Shown: piece after piece, positions 8,880-19,846 of the stretch
Position numbering within the stretch: position 1 is the stretch's first letter
Layout of the letters: each line of letters starts with the position of its first letter
DNA from: Tubulanus polymorphus
Lineage: Eukaryota; Nemertea; Palaeonemertea; Tubulaniformes; Tubulanidae
DNA: 64,000 nt
Direction: 5' to 3'
NCBI RefSeq assembly: GCF_964204645.1
Contig: NC_134025.1
Coordinates: 16,708,001 to 16,772,000, forward strand
Notes under the pieces: generated by a model
Told to the model about the DNA's origin: nothing
What the model saw: only the letters and a program-made list of their open reading frames with translations
Databases searched by the model: none
Made by a program: the position numbers and the translations under genes

Positions 8880-10808
8880 TCAAGTGTTGAGTTTAACCAG
8901 TTTACAGAGGAATTTTGATATAAGTTTATTATGGGGTGAAAAACCATTGTTAAGGTTTACAACGTTGTTCGAATTTTCAATAATTAATGCAGATTCCAAA
9001 ATATGTCTTCTAGTTTTATCGCTGCAAGGGTAAATTAATTCAGCATTAGCAAAATCAAAATTGTGTGAAGTCTGAAAAACATGACTAGCAACTCCGCTTT
9101 CAGGTTTAAAGTTTTTTACATCTAATTTATGCTCTTTTATGCGTTGATTAAGGTTCCGACCTGTTTCTCCTATATATACTTTGTCGGAAACTTTACAAGG
9201 TATTTTATAAATTCCACAGTTTAGGGATTCGGTTTTCGGTTTGTTATTTATCAATATGTTACTAAGTTTATTATTGTATTTAAAGATAAGTTGTTTATTT
9301 AGTGCCCGAAGAGAAACTTTAGAATTCTCGAGGAAAGGTACATACGGTACAATGATAGGCTGTTTATCGGTAGCCAACGTAGGAGTTCTAAGGTTGTTAT
9401 TTCTAAAATGCGTAGTACGAGCTTTAAGTAGAGCTTTTTTCAATAGGAAATCGGGGTAGGCAAGTTTTTTGAGAGATTGGTTAATATGTTGAATTTCATC
9501 GGGTAGAAATGAGGGGTCGCAAATTCTCAAAGCGCGAAGAAATAATCCTTGAGCTAAACCGAGTTTAATATCCGGAGAAGTAAAAGAGAAGTAACGGAGG
9601 TAGGATTCAGCGTTGGTAGGTTTCCTATAAACCGCGAATTTCAAAAAGGATCCACAGTTAAAAATCAAAACATCCAGAAAAGGTATTTTACTATTAGATT
9701 CCCATTCATACGTAAAAGCCAGAGACGGGTAAAGGGAGTTTAAATATATAAGAAAGTTATCAACATTGAAGTCAAAGGGAACCAAAGCCAGAACATCGTC
9801 AACATATCTGAGCCAGATTTTAGGGTGAATATCAGTATAAAGAGGCAATATTTCAGATTCAACATGTTCTAGGAATAAATTAGCTAGAATAGGACTAAGA
9901 GGATTTCCCATAGCGATACCGAATGTCTGTTCGTAAAAACAATTGTTGAATTCAAAAAAGGAGTCCGTCGTACATATAGAGATAAGGTCGATGATACAAT
10001 CCGTAGGAATGCCGAAGTTAATATTAAGTGATGGTAATCTGCGTTTTAAGAAATCAAGAGTAGGTCCAAGAGGAACATTGGTAAAAAGGGAAGTAACATC
10101 AAATGATATAAATTTGTCGTTGCCAGGAATAATATTCTTAATACGTTCAAGTAAGTGTTGATTATGGCGAAGGTGCGACGGAGAGAACGAACCGAGCACC
10201 GGAGATAACTGTTTCGCGAGAAATTTAGATAACCGGTATGTAGGAGAATTACAATTGGAGACTATAGGGCGCAGTGGAACATTATCTTTATGAATTTTAG
10301 GCAATCCATAGATATATGGTAAAGAGGGAAGACATGAATGGAACTTATTCAGAGTTTCTTTAGCGGAGGGGAAACGTTTAATAATATCCGAAAGACTTCT
10401 GTTGAAATTAGCTTGCATAAGAGGAAGAGGATTCGATTTAAGTTTCTTATAAACACCAGGATTATCCAAGAGAGATTGCACTTTAACATTATAATTATCC
10501 CGATCTAAAATCACAATCTTGCCACCTTTATCAGCCTTAGATATTTTAATAGTCTTTAACTTCCGTAGTTCTTGGAGGGCGAGCCGAAATCGACGAGGTA
10601 GATATTCAAAGAGGTTCCTGTTGAGTTGATCGCAAATAGCCTGTAGATTCATGAATATAAAGTTATAGTCCAAACTGTTCGGAGATGATTTGCGATATTC
10701 CAATTGGGTGACAAAGTCAAAAACATGTTTATCTTGATGAGGAAGAGAAAAATTCAAACCGTAGCCGAGAAGTTGACACTGAGTAGAAGATAACGTGGTT
10801 GAAGACAA
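8880..10808 (-). CDS. PLE1 reverse transcriptase with C-terminal GIY-YIG endonuclease
   Basis: A single uninterrupted frame of about 642 codons, predicted to copy the element RNA and nick target DNA. In order: an N-terminal region with KADKGGKIVILDRDNY (about residues 95-110); an RT core with PYIYGLPKIHK, ISFDVTSLFTNVP, GIAMGNPLSP and the catalytic RYVDDVLAL; then a linker with YNNKLS. Last is a GIY-YIG nuclease (about residues 530-620) with CGIYKIPC, VYIGETGRNLNQRIKEH and the closing GFSPHNKL. Length and domain order fit GIY-YIG Penelope-like elements. No ATG lies at the 5' end: the frame opens after a TAA near 10864, and the first usable codon is TTG. The true N-terminus may therefore be spliced or lost. 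No frameshift or missing catalytic residue was noticed. Confidence 0.9.
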   Translation of the reverse strand: MSSTTLSSTQCQLLGYGLNFSLPHQDKHVFDFVTQLEYRKSSPNSLDYNFIFMNLQAICDQLNRNLFEYLPRRFRLALQELRKLKTIKISKADKGGKIVILDRDNYNVKVQSLLDNPGVYKKLKSNPLPLMQANFNRSLSDIIKRFPSAKETLNKFHSCLPSLPYIYGLPKIHKDNVPLRPIVSNCNSPTYRLSKFLAKQLSPVLGSFSPSHLRHNQHLLERIKNIIPGNDKFISFDVTSLFTNVPLGPTLDFLKRRLPSLNINFGIPTDCIIDLISICTTDSFFEFNNCFYEQTFGIAMGNPLSPILANLFLEHVESEILPLYTDIHPKIWLRYVDDVLALVPFDFNVDNFLIYLNSLYPSLAFTYEWESNSKIPFLDVLIFNCGSFLKFAVYRKPTNAESYLRYFSFTSPDIKLGLAQGLFLRALRICDPSFLPDEIQHINQSLKKLAYPDFLLKKALLKARTTHFRNNNLRTPTLATDKQPIIVPYVPFLENSKVSLRALNKQLIFKYNNKLSNILINNKPKTESLNCGIYKIPCKVSDKVYIGETGRNLNQRIKEHKLDVKNFKPESGVASHVFQTSHNFDFANAELIYPCSDKTRRHILESALIIENSNNVVNLNNGFSPHNKLISKFLCKLVKLNT

Positions 10809-10997
10809 ATTTACTATGTTTTCGGTGTTGCTAAATCTAGTCCAAGGGCTGGAATCAATGAGTTACATATAGTCGAAACGTTGAAATAAACTACTATCTC
10901 GAAGTTTCATTTTCGGACTTTTCATTATCATTGTGGGATTCTCTCCTCATCGCGTCAACACGGATATAGTGTTCTACCAATCGTGAACAAGGATCAA

Positions 10998-12212
10998 CAT
11001 TAAAATGATTTGAATTAACTTCTCTAAACTTTCCAAATATATCAGCCAATATCATAACATCTGATTTGAAGTATAAATCTACAAATTCACCATGATTTTT
11101 TATCTTAAAATGATTCCAAATATTTAATGTTCTATCAAACACTTCATCTTTCACATACTCCCTTTTAATTGATCATAAAATTGTTCTTAATAATTATGTT
11201 ACATAAAAATCATCATGCGTTTTATAAAATGAATAAGGAATTGCACCTTTAAATCTCAATAATTTAAAATCTTGTTCATTTGAATAATAATGTCGAGTTA
11301 TTATAAAATCATTATCAACTAAAGTTTTTGCTAAATTATCTAATGAACTTGCTAGAAATCTATAAGAATCTAAAAATCTAATGCAACCAAATTGAAATGA
11401 AATATAATTTCAGATGTCTTAGCTAATAGTTTAAAATCATATTTTCTTACATTTGCACCATTCATAGCATTATATTCTTCTATTTCTTGAATAATTGCGC
11501 CCAATTTTCCTGATAATTGTTTCATAAATAGATGGGTATCATAGCCTGATAAATTATGAAATAATATTGGTACGAAATTAACTTTTCTTAGCTTGTAAAT
11601 TGCAATCTTCATGAGCAGCTCCACGATATTTTGAATTTAAATGATCATGATCTCTAACTTTTTTATCAAATGAATAAAAACGTTTTTCACAGTAACAACA
11701 ATGAGTTGCATAATTAAAATCAATTTCATCTTCTTTTGTCATAACTTTTCTTTTATTTTTGTTTAATAATTGTGCAAAATCACTTTCTAATTCAATTATT
11801 TTATTACAAAATTCATTTACTACATCTTCACCTCTAAAATAAATGTATTGACTTTGATATAATTCAGGATAATTTGATTTTATATAAATTCCATAAGCAG
11901 CAGCTCTTTGATGAACTTTTTTAATTGTATTTATAATTGGTGGGTCATGAATTATATCTTCATTTAGTTCATTTCCTTTATCCATTGATTTTAAAAATTC
12001 CTTTTTGTTATATATGTAGACCGTTCTCGTCAATGCCTCGCCGCGTCGATCTATCCAAGCGCATCTCCATATTTAGTTTTTACCTTTTCTAATTTCAATA
12101 TTTTCAGTTCAATTTCTTTTGTAACATCGACTAACTTTTTTATTTCAAATTTTTTCTTTGTTGGTTTTATTCTGTTATTTATTGTTGCTAAGAATGCTTT
12201 TCTATCTCCCAT
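10998..12212 (-). pseudogene. Polinton-type protein-primed DNA polymerase B, upstream part
   Basis: The gene starts near 12212 (MGDRKAFLATINNRIKP, then KKLVDVTKEIELKILKLEKV). After a break near 12035, 12033-11578 encodes an endonuclease-VII-like Cys/His module (CCYCEKRF, VRDHDHLNSKYRGAAHEDCN). This module is common before the exonuclease in these polymerases. The next blocks are FVPILFHNLSGYDTHLFMKQL (exo region, about 11540), FGCIRFLDSYRFLASSLDNL, and DLYFKSDVMILADIFGKFR near 11020, just before PLE1. Stops and frame changes lie near 11600, 11200 and 12035. The family is predicted to replicate Polinton DNA from a terminal protein. This copy cannot. Confidence 0.82.
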
Positions 12213-12318
12213 TTATTATGGGAAAAATTACTTGTGGTGATGAGTGGTGTGTCGTCCTCACGTCCTCTGGCCTGAAACCCTGATATTACAATTACTTGAG
12301 TAATTCTTACATTCGATT

Positions 12319-12386
12319 GCTTAATTACAGGTGGAAAGAGGTCAGATGGCATGCTTAATTACAGGTGGAAAGAGGTCAGATGGCAT
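12319..12386. repeat. 34-bp unit repeated twice
   Basis: GCTTAATTACAGGTGGAAAG followed by AGGTCAGATGGCAT occurs twice in tandem (12319-12352 and 12353-12386), identical by eye. The flanking 12213-12680 sequence holds no gene that I can support. Confidence 0.85.
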
Positions 12387-12686
12387 GAAAATCGACTGAT
12401 ATAGCCAAAATGCTTGTACCATAAGGGGTACACAAATTATCCGAAGATCAATGAAAACTTCACCTTGTTGATCGTCAGTTGATTTAGCTGTAATTATTTG
12501 AGCCGTTAAGAACCAAACCGGATCATCCCATATTTTTTTTAAATATTGGGTTCTGACGGACATGTCAGAGTATAACCTGGGGTTCATGCTAGAGTGGATC
12601 TACCCTAACTAGGTCATTTAATCAATAAACTGTATACATTTTACTCTTCTCACTCTAAGCATTAAACCTGTTGAGAATGTGCCAAA

Positions 12687-12878
12687 GTGGGATATCGCAA
12701 AAAATCCCAGAATTCTTATGTAAACATGGTTGCACGTTATTTAAGTGAACAGCAAGTAAGAAAATTAATTGCGGATAATGGTCAAGGCGATGATAGCGAT
12801 GATGAGGACTACATAGAACATAAAAGTGCAAATGAGTCTTCATCCGATGATTCAGGTATTTCGACTTTTTTACTATAA
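12687..12878 (+). CDS. Short acidic ORF, possibly a transposase N-terminus
   Basis: A 63-codon ORF with YLSEQQVRKLIADN followed by an Asp/Ser-rich acidic stretch (DDSDDEDY, SSSDDSG). An arrangement of this type is seen at the N-terminus of piggyBac-like transposases, but nothing further downstream matches a catalytic domain. The likely start is the ATG at about 12726 (MVARYLSEQQ). It could equally be an isolated exon. Low certainty. Confidence 0.25.
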   Translation: MGYRKKSQNSYVNMVARYLSEQQVRKLIADNGQGDDSDDEDYIEHKSANESSSDDSGISTFLL

Positions 12879-13330
12879 AAAAGACATTTTTAGTTTTTGG
12901 GATGTACCGAAATGCTTCTCATCACCTTTGTTTTGTGTATGTTGGTTACCCCATTATGGCAATGCTCGTATATAATGGAATCCTAACCCAGTAAACACTC
13001 AACTAAAATACAACGTTGATTCTGCGCTGATATTTAAACATATTGCAGCCTATGTCGATTCGATGTTGATGCTACGGTTTCTATCGATGCCTATTTCGGG
13101 ATTCAAAGTCGTTGAATGTTCAATGTTGATTCAATGTATTTCCGACATTAGATTATGATATTCAAGAAATATCCATAAAAAGGATTATTTCAAATAAAAA
13201 TGTTCATCATCCATAGTTTTCGTTTGCCAGTTTTCATTGAGTCACTGAGAAAAATAGCACTCGACTCGGCCACGCAGGATTCGTACCCATCTGCAGATGG
13301 CTCGAGAGGCATTGTGGGTAAAACTTGAAC

Positions 13331-13398
13331 ATGGCGGCCGTTGGAAACACCGATGCACTTAATCTTGTGAAAAATTGTTGTTCCAGTGAATCTCGAAG
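13331..13398 (+). CDS. Candidate 5' exon (22 codons plus splice donor)
   Basis: Begins ATGGCGGCCGTTGG, encodes MAAVGNTDALNLVKNCCSSE, and ends in CGAAG|GTAAAT, a good donor. It lies upstream of the transposase-like gene and could be its first exon. A candidate acceptor TTTCCAG is near 14203, but the frames were not reconciled. Confidence 0.25.
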
Positions 13399-13799
13399 GT
13401 AAATATTGAGGTTTTTATTTCAGTATTTTTGTACTTAGATCAGACATTCAATATTCGTGGTATTGTACAGAATTGAATCCTGGAATAAGTCGATGCAGTC
13501 CGATATAGTTTCACCCCTTCCGATTCTTAAAATGCGCATGCTGTGGCGTGCGCGTTGTCATTGAACCATGAAGATCTTTGTGGATTCGAATCGAATCCCA
13601 TTCAATAGCCGAACAATGAAAGCTGGCCTATCCCAAGTTTATCGCCGATTGCGGATCCAGAGCTTGAACCGGCGCTTTTCTGACCAATTTAGGGATCCCA
13701 GAGTTCCGTGGATCAGCTGAAATCCACTGTTTTGCCCATGTTTTGTCCGTGATTTTAATTTGTGGTCTCTAAGATCGATGTAAATTTGTTGTAAACATA

Positions 13800-13820
13800 A
13801 TGTGGGGGGGGGGGGGTGTA
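13800..13820. repeat. Poly-G tract
   Basis: About fourteen consecutive G near 13804-13817. A simple-sequence tract. Confidence 0.9.
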
Positions 13821-13854
13821 AAAGCGTCCATTAACGATATGTTTTTCCGAAAAA

Positions 13855-13915
13855 AAAGATTGTTGAGCATTTGAAACCACTTCCCAAGTGGGCATGGTGT
13901 CCCTGGACCCCTTGT
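13855..13915 (+). repeat. Family 1 repeat, terminal piece
   Basis: GATTGTTGAGCATTTGAAAC, then GGGCATGGTGTCCCTGGACC and CCTTG. This matches the sharp end at 7195-7246, with CTAG mutated to CTTG. No monomers are attached. Confidence 0.75.
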
Positions 13916-14221
13916 TTATATGGTCACCAGGTGACCTTGGATAGCCTTAGAACTTTGCAAACCGATTTGCAAACCAGATTTTAATTCTTTAAACGAAGCT
14001 AACCGGGCTTAGAATATACCCAAAAGAGTTGATATGATAATGTACACGGAAATATTCACGTAATGATTATAAAAATAGCATGAATATCAACAATAACTCA
14101 CAAAACGTATAAGTAACACTAAATTGTTTGAAAATGTCTTTGGGAACATCGACGACCGACTCCCGGCACAATCCTTTCAGTCGAATTATTATCATTTCCA
14201 GTTGCCGTTTTAACTCGAATG

Positions 14222-15122
14222 ATGTCTCTCAAGAAATGGCGTTTTATCGATGCTAAACAGCGTGAAGATTTTAATAGTGAAGTTAAAAGTTCTGATAGTC
14301 AACCTCCCTCAGATATAGAACCACCCTCACACAAAGAAACATCCTCAGATATAGGAACACCCTCTGAGACTGAATGAACAATCGGGCAGTGCACAAGAGT
14401 TAACTGAAGATGCTTTTACTGATTCTGATTCTGATCCCTGTCCGTACTGGTATGACGCGAATTCTACTGACAATGATGTTGACGATGCAAGCTTAGCCCA
14501 GCAATTGGCAGGATGGGGAGTTGAGAGTAAATGCACAGAGGCAAACTTTAATAAACTGCTCGCAATTCTCCGAGCTCATGGACATGAATTACCAAAAGAT
14601 TGCCGTACTCTGTTGAAACGACCGCGGAAGAATAATTTTACAAGGGAACTTTGTTGGGGTCACTATGTATACTTTGGTATAGAAACAAGTATAGTCAAGT
14701 GTCTTCGTAGAAATGAGACATTTGTAATGAATGAGAATTCAGTTGAACTTTTGATAAATGTTGATGGTATTCCTTTAATCAAGTCAAGCAAAAACAGTTC
14801 TGGCCAATACTTAGGAGTTTTCCTGTTTTGATCCATTTATTATTGGCTCATGGATTGGTGACTCTAAACCTAACGATGTGGTAGTGTACATGAAAGATTT
14901 TCTAGATGAATATGTATATCTGAAAAACCATTGCATCACTTATTCCGATAAGCAGTTTTCTGTTTCCATCAATGCTTTTGTGTGTGACACCCCTGCAAGA
15001 GGATTTTTAAAGTGTACTGTTGGGCATAACGGGTATTCTTCGTGTGAGCGATGTAAGATACACGGAAATTGGGAAGGACGTATTGTATTCAATTCTCCCA
15101 AGAAATACGTTGCAAGGACTGA
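14222..15122 (+). pseudogene. CMC/EnSpm-like (tnp2/Transposase_21-type) transposase, 5' part
   Basis: Translation starts at ATG near 14222 (MSLKKWRFIDAKQRED) with an acidic Ser/Pro-rich N-terminus. After a shift near 14377 comes LAQQLAGWGVESKCTEANFNKLLAILR. Then come LPKDCRTLLKRPR, HYVYFGIETSIVKCLRR, the block INVDGIPLIKSSK and, after a shift near 14828, FDPFIIGSWIGDSKPNDV. The last block is FVCDTPARGFLKCTVGHNGY with SCERCKIHG. This order matches an animal family related to tnp2 transposases, which cut and reinsert the element. The gene stops at RTE where BEL-A begins, and continues at 21081. At least two frame changes lie in this half. Confidence 0.65.
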
Positions 15123-15355
15123 ATGTGCTGTTTTCCCTTAGGTTAGGTCCTCGACAAGACTACAGACACGAACTCTGGTATAGACTTGATATATAATATA
15201 GATTTTATTTTGCAGTTTGGGTACTTATAGTACGTACAGTCATGCTCATTGAACTATGTTACAGAAAATCAGTCAACTACGCAAAGCAGTTACAACTGTG
15301 TATAATACATGAACATATGATACATAAATCATAATACATAAATGAATATTTCACA
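15123..15355 (-). repeat. BEL-A 3' LTR
   Basis: Matches 20851-21080 over nearly its whole length (shared TCCTCGACAAGACTACAGAC and TCAGTCAACTACGCAAAGCA). In element sense it begins TGTGAAATA and ends GCACA. The outermost bases next to the internal region differ from the other LTR. Confidence 0.9.
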
Positions 15356-15432
15356 AAAACTTCGTACTTTCACAAATTAATCACACGTATCTTTGCACAA
15401 ATTATAATACGCATCCTCCGGGGCGCAAAATG

Positions 15433-16542
15433 TCAATTGTCTTGTTGGAGAATATTCCTGATTCTCACGGACGCTTCTTCGGCGGCAAGACGACGCGGAC
15501 GATTGATCTCTGGACGAAAAGCATCTATATTTCCTGGTACGGAAGATTCGAAGTCCGGCGTACACGTTATTTCGAGCGGTATAAGTTTAACGATCGGTCT
15601 GTTGGTCCTACCGACAGCAGTCTTCACGGTAGCTATTCGCGGAAGGTTATCTTTCCCGGTATGTATTTCCGTAACAACGCCGAGTTTCCATTTTATTCGC
15701 GGCGATTCATCGTGTATGTGAACTACATCTCCGACCCGGATTTCATCATTGTATTTACCTGACACGGATTTATACTTTTCTCTGAGCGAAAGTAAATATT
15801 CAGAATGCCACCTTCTCCACAGCTGTTGGAAAATATAACTCATTTTTCGTGATCTATTGGAAACATTTTGTTTCGTTAAGACAAATTCGGGATCTTTTGA
15901 TTCAGTCTCATCAATCTCAACATGTGGCAAATTTCGTATCCTGTGTCCTGTTAAGAAATGTGCAGGGGTGATAGGGTTGGGATCAGTAATGTTGGATGAC
16001 ACGCATGTCAATGGACGGTCATTTACGACACTCTCTATTTCAGTGACGATTGTTATCAACTCAGTACTATTGACACGAGACCGGCCGAGTACTTTTTTCA
16101 AGCATGTTTTGACGATACCAACGAGCCTCTCCCAGTATCCGCCCATCCAAGGGGCTCGTTTTGGAATAAACGACCACTCCACATTTTCATTGCAGAGTTT
16201 ATGTGTTAAGCTAGGTGAGGTCAGTAGATTCTTTATTTCCTGTGATGCGGAGCAGAAAGTTGATGCATTATCCGACATCATTTTCTGAGGTGTGCCTCGA
16301 CGACTTGCAAAACGGCGGAAAGTATGCATGAAAGTTTCAACAGATAAATTGGACACGCACTCCAAGTGTAGAGCCCTTGTGACAGCACAAGTAAATAGGC
16401 ATATGTACATTTTCTCAGGTTGATCAGTGACCAGGATTTCCCCTGTTAAATCCACACCGTAGATAGCGAAAGGACGTGCTTCAGAGACTCGCAGTGAAGG
16501 TAAAGGGGGGCTTTGAGGTGCCATGTAAGATTTTCCGATCAC
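15433..16542 (-). pseudogene. BEL-A integrase
   Basis: An open frame of about 369 codons that would join element DNA into the host genome. The catalytic D,D,E residues are visible in YGVDLTGEI, MMSDNASTF and GGYWERLVGIVK. They are followed by the BEL-type C-terminus with NDRPLT, ITPAHFLTGHRI and a chromodomain-like basic tail ending in LAAEEASVRIRN. The upstream HHCC zinc part (HNRSFHQGVNQT, then SCVTCKKV) is in the preceding frame: a one-base change in an A run near 16615 separates the two ORFs. Apart from that shift the domain looks complete. Confidence 0.88.
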
Positions 16543-16594
16543 TTTTTTGCATGTAACACATGAACGAATGACAGATTTGACAACTTGTCGTACT

Positions 16595-17866
16595 CTAGGA
16601 ATCCAGTACTTTTTTTCGAACTACCGTCACAGTTTGATTGACTCCCTGATGGAATGACCGATTATGACTATCCCAAACGACTAACTTCGTGTATGGATCG
16701 TTTGGCGGCAATAGAATTGGAAATCGCGTCTCAGATGGAATATGAGCATTATGAATACGACCTGCAGATCGGAGTATGCGGTCTTTCAAAAACAAACGCA
16801 ATTGATTGATGATTTGATACTGCCTAGAAGGTAGGTTTTCACTGAGGCATTTTATTTCATGGTTGTAGTGAGTATTCTGAACTGATTTTACAAGGAATAA
16901 CTCAGATGCATGTAACTCCGATATTGTTAATTCGTCTGTGTTTCTAATCTTTGACTTCAAACAATTGATATAACGAAAAACATACGCAGTCGTGCGTAGC
17001 AATGTGCGAAGTGAAGAAAAATGAGAAAGATCAATAATAGGCTCGAGGTAGACGAATGTATCTCTGCTCAACAAAGATATCTCCGTATCATCAGAAACGG
17101 TTTCCATTACTCCAGGATTTGAGGGCCATTTATCAATAATGGTAAGCCAGCTGGGCCCTTTTAACCATAGTAGGCTTTCATTCAAAGATTGACCGTTGAA
17201 GCCCCTACTGAGAATGTCAGCCGGGTTATCTTGAGATGGAACGTATTTCCATGGATTTGTACCGACCAATTCTTTGATGACTTTGACTCGGTTTTTTATA
17301 AATAGAGGTAGATTTTTGGATGAAAGGATCCACCCTAAAGTAACCAGACTATCCGTCCAAAGATGAACATGTGGATTGATCTCAGAGTTTAAACTCTCAA
17401 TGATGTGTTTTGCTAGCTTCGAAGCAACAACAGCTGCACACAGTTCTAGTCTCGGAATAGAGACTGTCTTTACCGGAGTTACTCGACTTTTGGCGATGAT
17501 CAAATTTGAAATCGAGCTTCTATTGCAACAAAGATAGGCACATGCCCCATACGCTTTTGCTGATGCGTCGGCAAAGACATGTAAATTCAATACATCAGTA
17601 CGAAAAATTGGATCCGGGCATCTGGGAATAGAAAAAGTAGAACTTATAGTATGTAAGCACATGGATAGTTTCGACCATTCAGCAACAATTGAATCATTCA
17701 GTGGCTCGTCCCATTCTAGGCCCATTGACCAGAGATTTTGCATGAATATTTTCGCGCGAATAGTTACAGGGGTAAGCAGACCAAGTGGATCATATATCTT
17801 GCTGGCTGCACTCAAGATTTCACGTTTGGTTAGGAGCTCATCTGGTGCAGTCAAAGAACGTTCCAC
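16595..17866 (-). pseudogene. BEL-A RT connection and RNase H
   Basis: About 423 codons. They begin with the BEL connection (AASKIYDPLGLLTPVTIRAK). RNase H follows, with VFADASAKAYGA, IPRLELCAAVVASK and LWTDSLVTLGWI, which carry the expected acidic residues, then WKYVPSQDNPADILSRG. It ends in the start of the integrase zinc domain. It would degrade template RNA during copying. It overlaps the RT frame by 16 bases because of a single-base shift near 17860. Confidence 0.88.
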
Positions 17867-18993
17867 TTTAAACCTAGAAATTTGACAGTTGTAGAATTGT
17901 CAGAGACCCCATCGGAAACAGCAAGTTCATGTGTAGATTCGCAATTAGAAGCCCAAGATCTAAGATTGAATTTTGCATCATTCATTAATTCGCGACTTTC
18001 AAGATAATAGTTGTCCAATTCATCGGATGACGGAACAGATACACCGAAATTATCAACATAAACGTTAGAAAGCATGGATCTGGAAACAGTAGAATCGTAT
18101 TGTAGTAGATGTTTGATAATCGTTGCATTTAGTATAAACGGGGAGGAAGTTGCACCAAACAAAACAACACAGAACCGATACTCAACGAATGGACTTTCAG
18201 GATAGCTTGGATCAGACAACCACAAAAATCTAGTGAAGTCTTTGTCGTTACCTAAAGAAATCTGTAAGAAAGCCTTTTCTAAATCACAAATGGCAGCATA
18301 CTCGAATAACCTGAAGCGTAAAAGAATGGATGAAATGTCATTCTGTAAGGCAGGGTCGGGCTCAAGACAGTCGTTGAAACTAGGAGAGTCAGAATTTTCA
18401 TGACAACTGCAGTCATACACGATGCGAATCGGCGTTGTAGGCGAGTCTTTAAACACGGGGTGATGAGGAATATAGTGGCATTTTCCCTCATAACGAACTG
18501 TTTCGTGAAGAGGAATTCGTTCAATGATTTTGAGGGATTCTTGTTCGTGGATAATTTTGGAATACAAACGTAACATGTCTGGATCTTTGCCTAAACGTCG
18601 AGCTGTTTTGCGAGTGCGAGTCATGCATATATCATAATTGGTAGGCAGTGATTCGTGCTCAATTTTCCAGGGAAATGGAGCTATGTATCGACCATTGTTT
18701 TGTTGAATAATGGTCTCGGAGTAACGTTGCATGAAATCAGTTTCACTTTCCAGGATTGCTATTTTATCATCTATCCCTAAACATTCTATTTTCCAAAACT
18801 CATTCAGGTTTTGCTCGGAATGATTCTCTACTAAGCTAATCATGGAAATATATTGAGAACTAGGATTTGGATATTCTACTGGACCAGATAAGACATAACC
18901 TAGTTTTGTTTTTACGGCAGTAAGGGAATTAGAATCCACATCTTTAATACAATGACCGTCTACTATTTTGTAGTAATTATCTGCACCTATCAA
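17851..18993 (-). pseudogene. BEL-A reverse transcriptase
   Basis: About 380 codons. The BEL spacer (LGYVLSGPVEYP, NEFWKIECLGI, FPWKIEHESLPTNY) precedes RT. RT motifs seen are PIRIVYDCSCH, AAICDLEKAFLQISL (motif A Asp), YRFCVVLFGATSSPFIL and YVDNFGVSV. The second catalytic position is YVDN rather than YVDD; BEL-B has the same, so this is probably a family variant and not damage. The frame is uninterrupted within this block. Confidence 0.88.
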
Positions 18994-19042
18994 AATTTGG
19001 ATTGTGAAGGTACCATCTCCTGGGGAATGTGCTAATTCGAGA

Positions 19043-19426
19043 TCACGAAGGTGAGAGTAATACTTGTGTTATAGAACTAACGTCAATTGGAGTCGATATC
19101 GTAGGAAATACTAATAATTCTAATTGTACCAAGCTGCCATCTTTACAAACAATGTGAAGATTTACTACACTAAGAATTTGATGACCAGAGTTCGTCGAAC
19201 CAAAACCAGAAATGTTAAGTTCTTCTTGCCTCAATGGTCGAAGATTGAGTTGTTGCGACAAGTCATGAGAAATGAAAGATCTCTGAGAACCGTCATCGAA
19301 AATTATGTTAGCGAGTGGACGGAGTTGAGGATATTCAGGGTTGAGTACGGGCGCTATTGCTGTCTTTAAAAGTATTGTACTATGACCTTTTGTGAATAAC
19401 GTAGACACTGACTTTCGCTGTGTCAA
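19043..19426 (-). pseudogene. BEL-A aspartic protease
   Basis: The active-site block IIFDDGSQRSFISHDL sits about 40 residues in. Hydrophobic strands typical of retropepsins follow (LNISGFGSTNSGHQ). It would process the polyprotein. A frame break separates it from RT near 19010-19050 and from the zinc-knuckle block near 19430-19510. Confidence 0.82.
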
Positions 19427-19515
19427 TTGATAAGGATACGTCTGCAGTTGGTTGATGAGACTTAACCGAGTTCAACATTGAATCACCCTGTTGCTGTAAA
19501 GGCGACTGATCCCTG

Positions 19516-19836
19516 TCAACGTTCGAATGAGCATTTGAAGTATTGGTAGCCAACAACTGTCGAAAGCCTGAAATTGATGAGAAGATACAATTGGATTATC
19601 AAGTACTTGATTATTTCTTGATTAAGCTTGAAATATGATGCACAAATGCTAGTGTGATGTCTTCTTTTACACAATCTACAATTATATCGAGATTTACAAG
19701 CTAATATGAGATGCGGACCTAAACAGTTGAAACATAATTTATTTGATTTTATATGAGCAACCCTATCATCCACAGATTTCAAATTCGAACAGTTTTCTGA
19801 GTTATGGTCTTTAGCCTTACAATATGTCCAATGCAC
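19516..19836 (-). pseudogene. BEL-A nucleocapsid zinc knuckles
   Basis: CKAKDHNSENC, CFNCLGPHLILAC and CRLCKRRHHTSIC form the three Cys/His groups characteristic of BEL/Pao gag ends, used to bind RNA. The tail after residue 70 is out of frame and not meaningful. Confidence 0.85.
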
Positions 19837-19846
19837 AGATTTCGAT

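Larger units (their letters stand above)
8431..10997 (-). mobile_element. Penelope-like retroelement PLE1 with 12-bp target duplication, inside the PolB gene
   Basis: A 2.5-kb element (8443-10985) bounded by a perfect 12-bp direct repeat AACAAGGATCAA at 8431-8442 and 10986-10997. Inside it are matching inverted repeats of about 84-95 bp: 8443-8537 and the reverse complement at 10867-10950. Both begin with ATGAGGAGAGAATCC. The host reading frame (PolB) is resumed on both sides of the duplicated target, which confirms the boundaries. One long ORF with RT and GIY-YIG domains occupies 8880-10808. Inverted partial end repeats are a known feature of Penelope-like elements. This copy looks young compared with its surroundings. 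Confidence 0.9.

Noticed and set aside
9241-10161. Plus-strand ORFs of 72 codons over PLE1
   Set aside because: Shadows of the minus-strand RT frame.
13270-13320. tRNA-like word CAGGATTCGTACCCATC
   Set aside because: Resembles a variable B box only; no other tRNA features.
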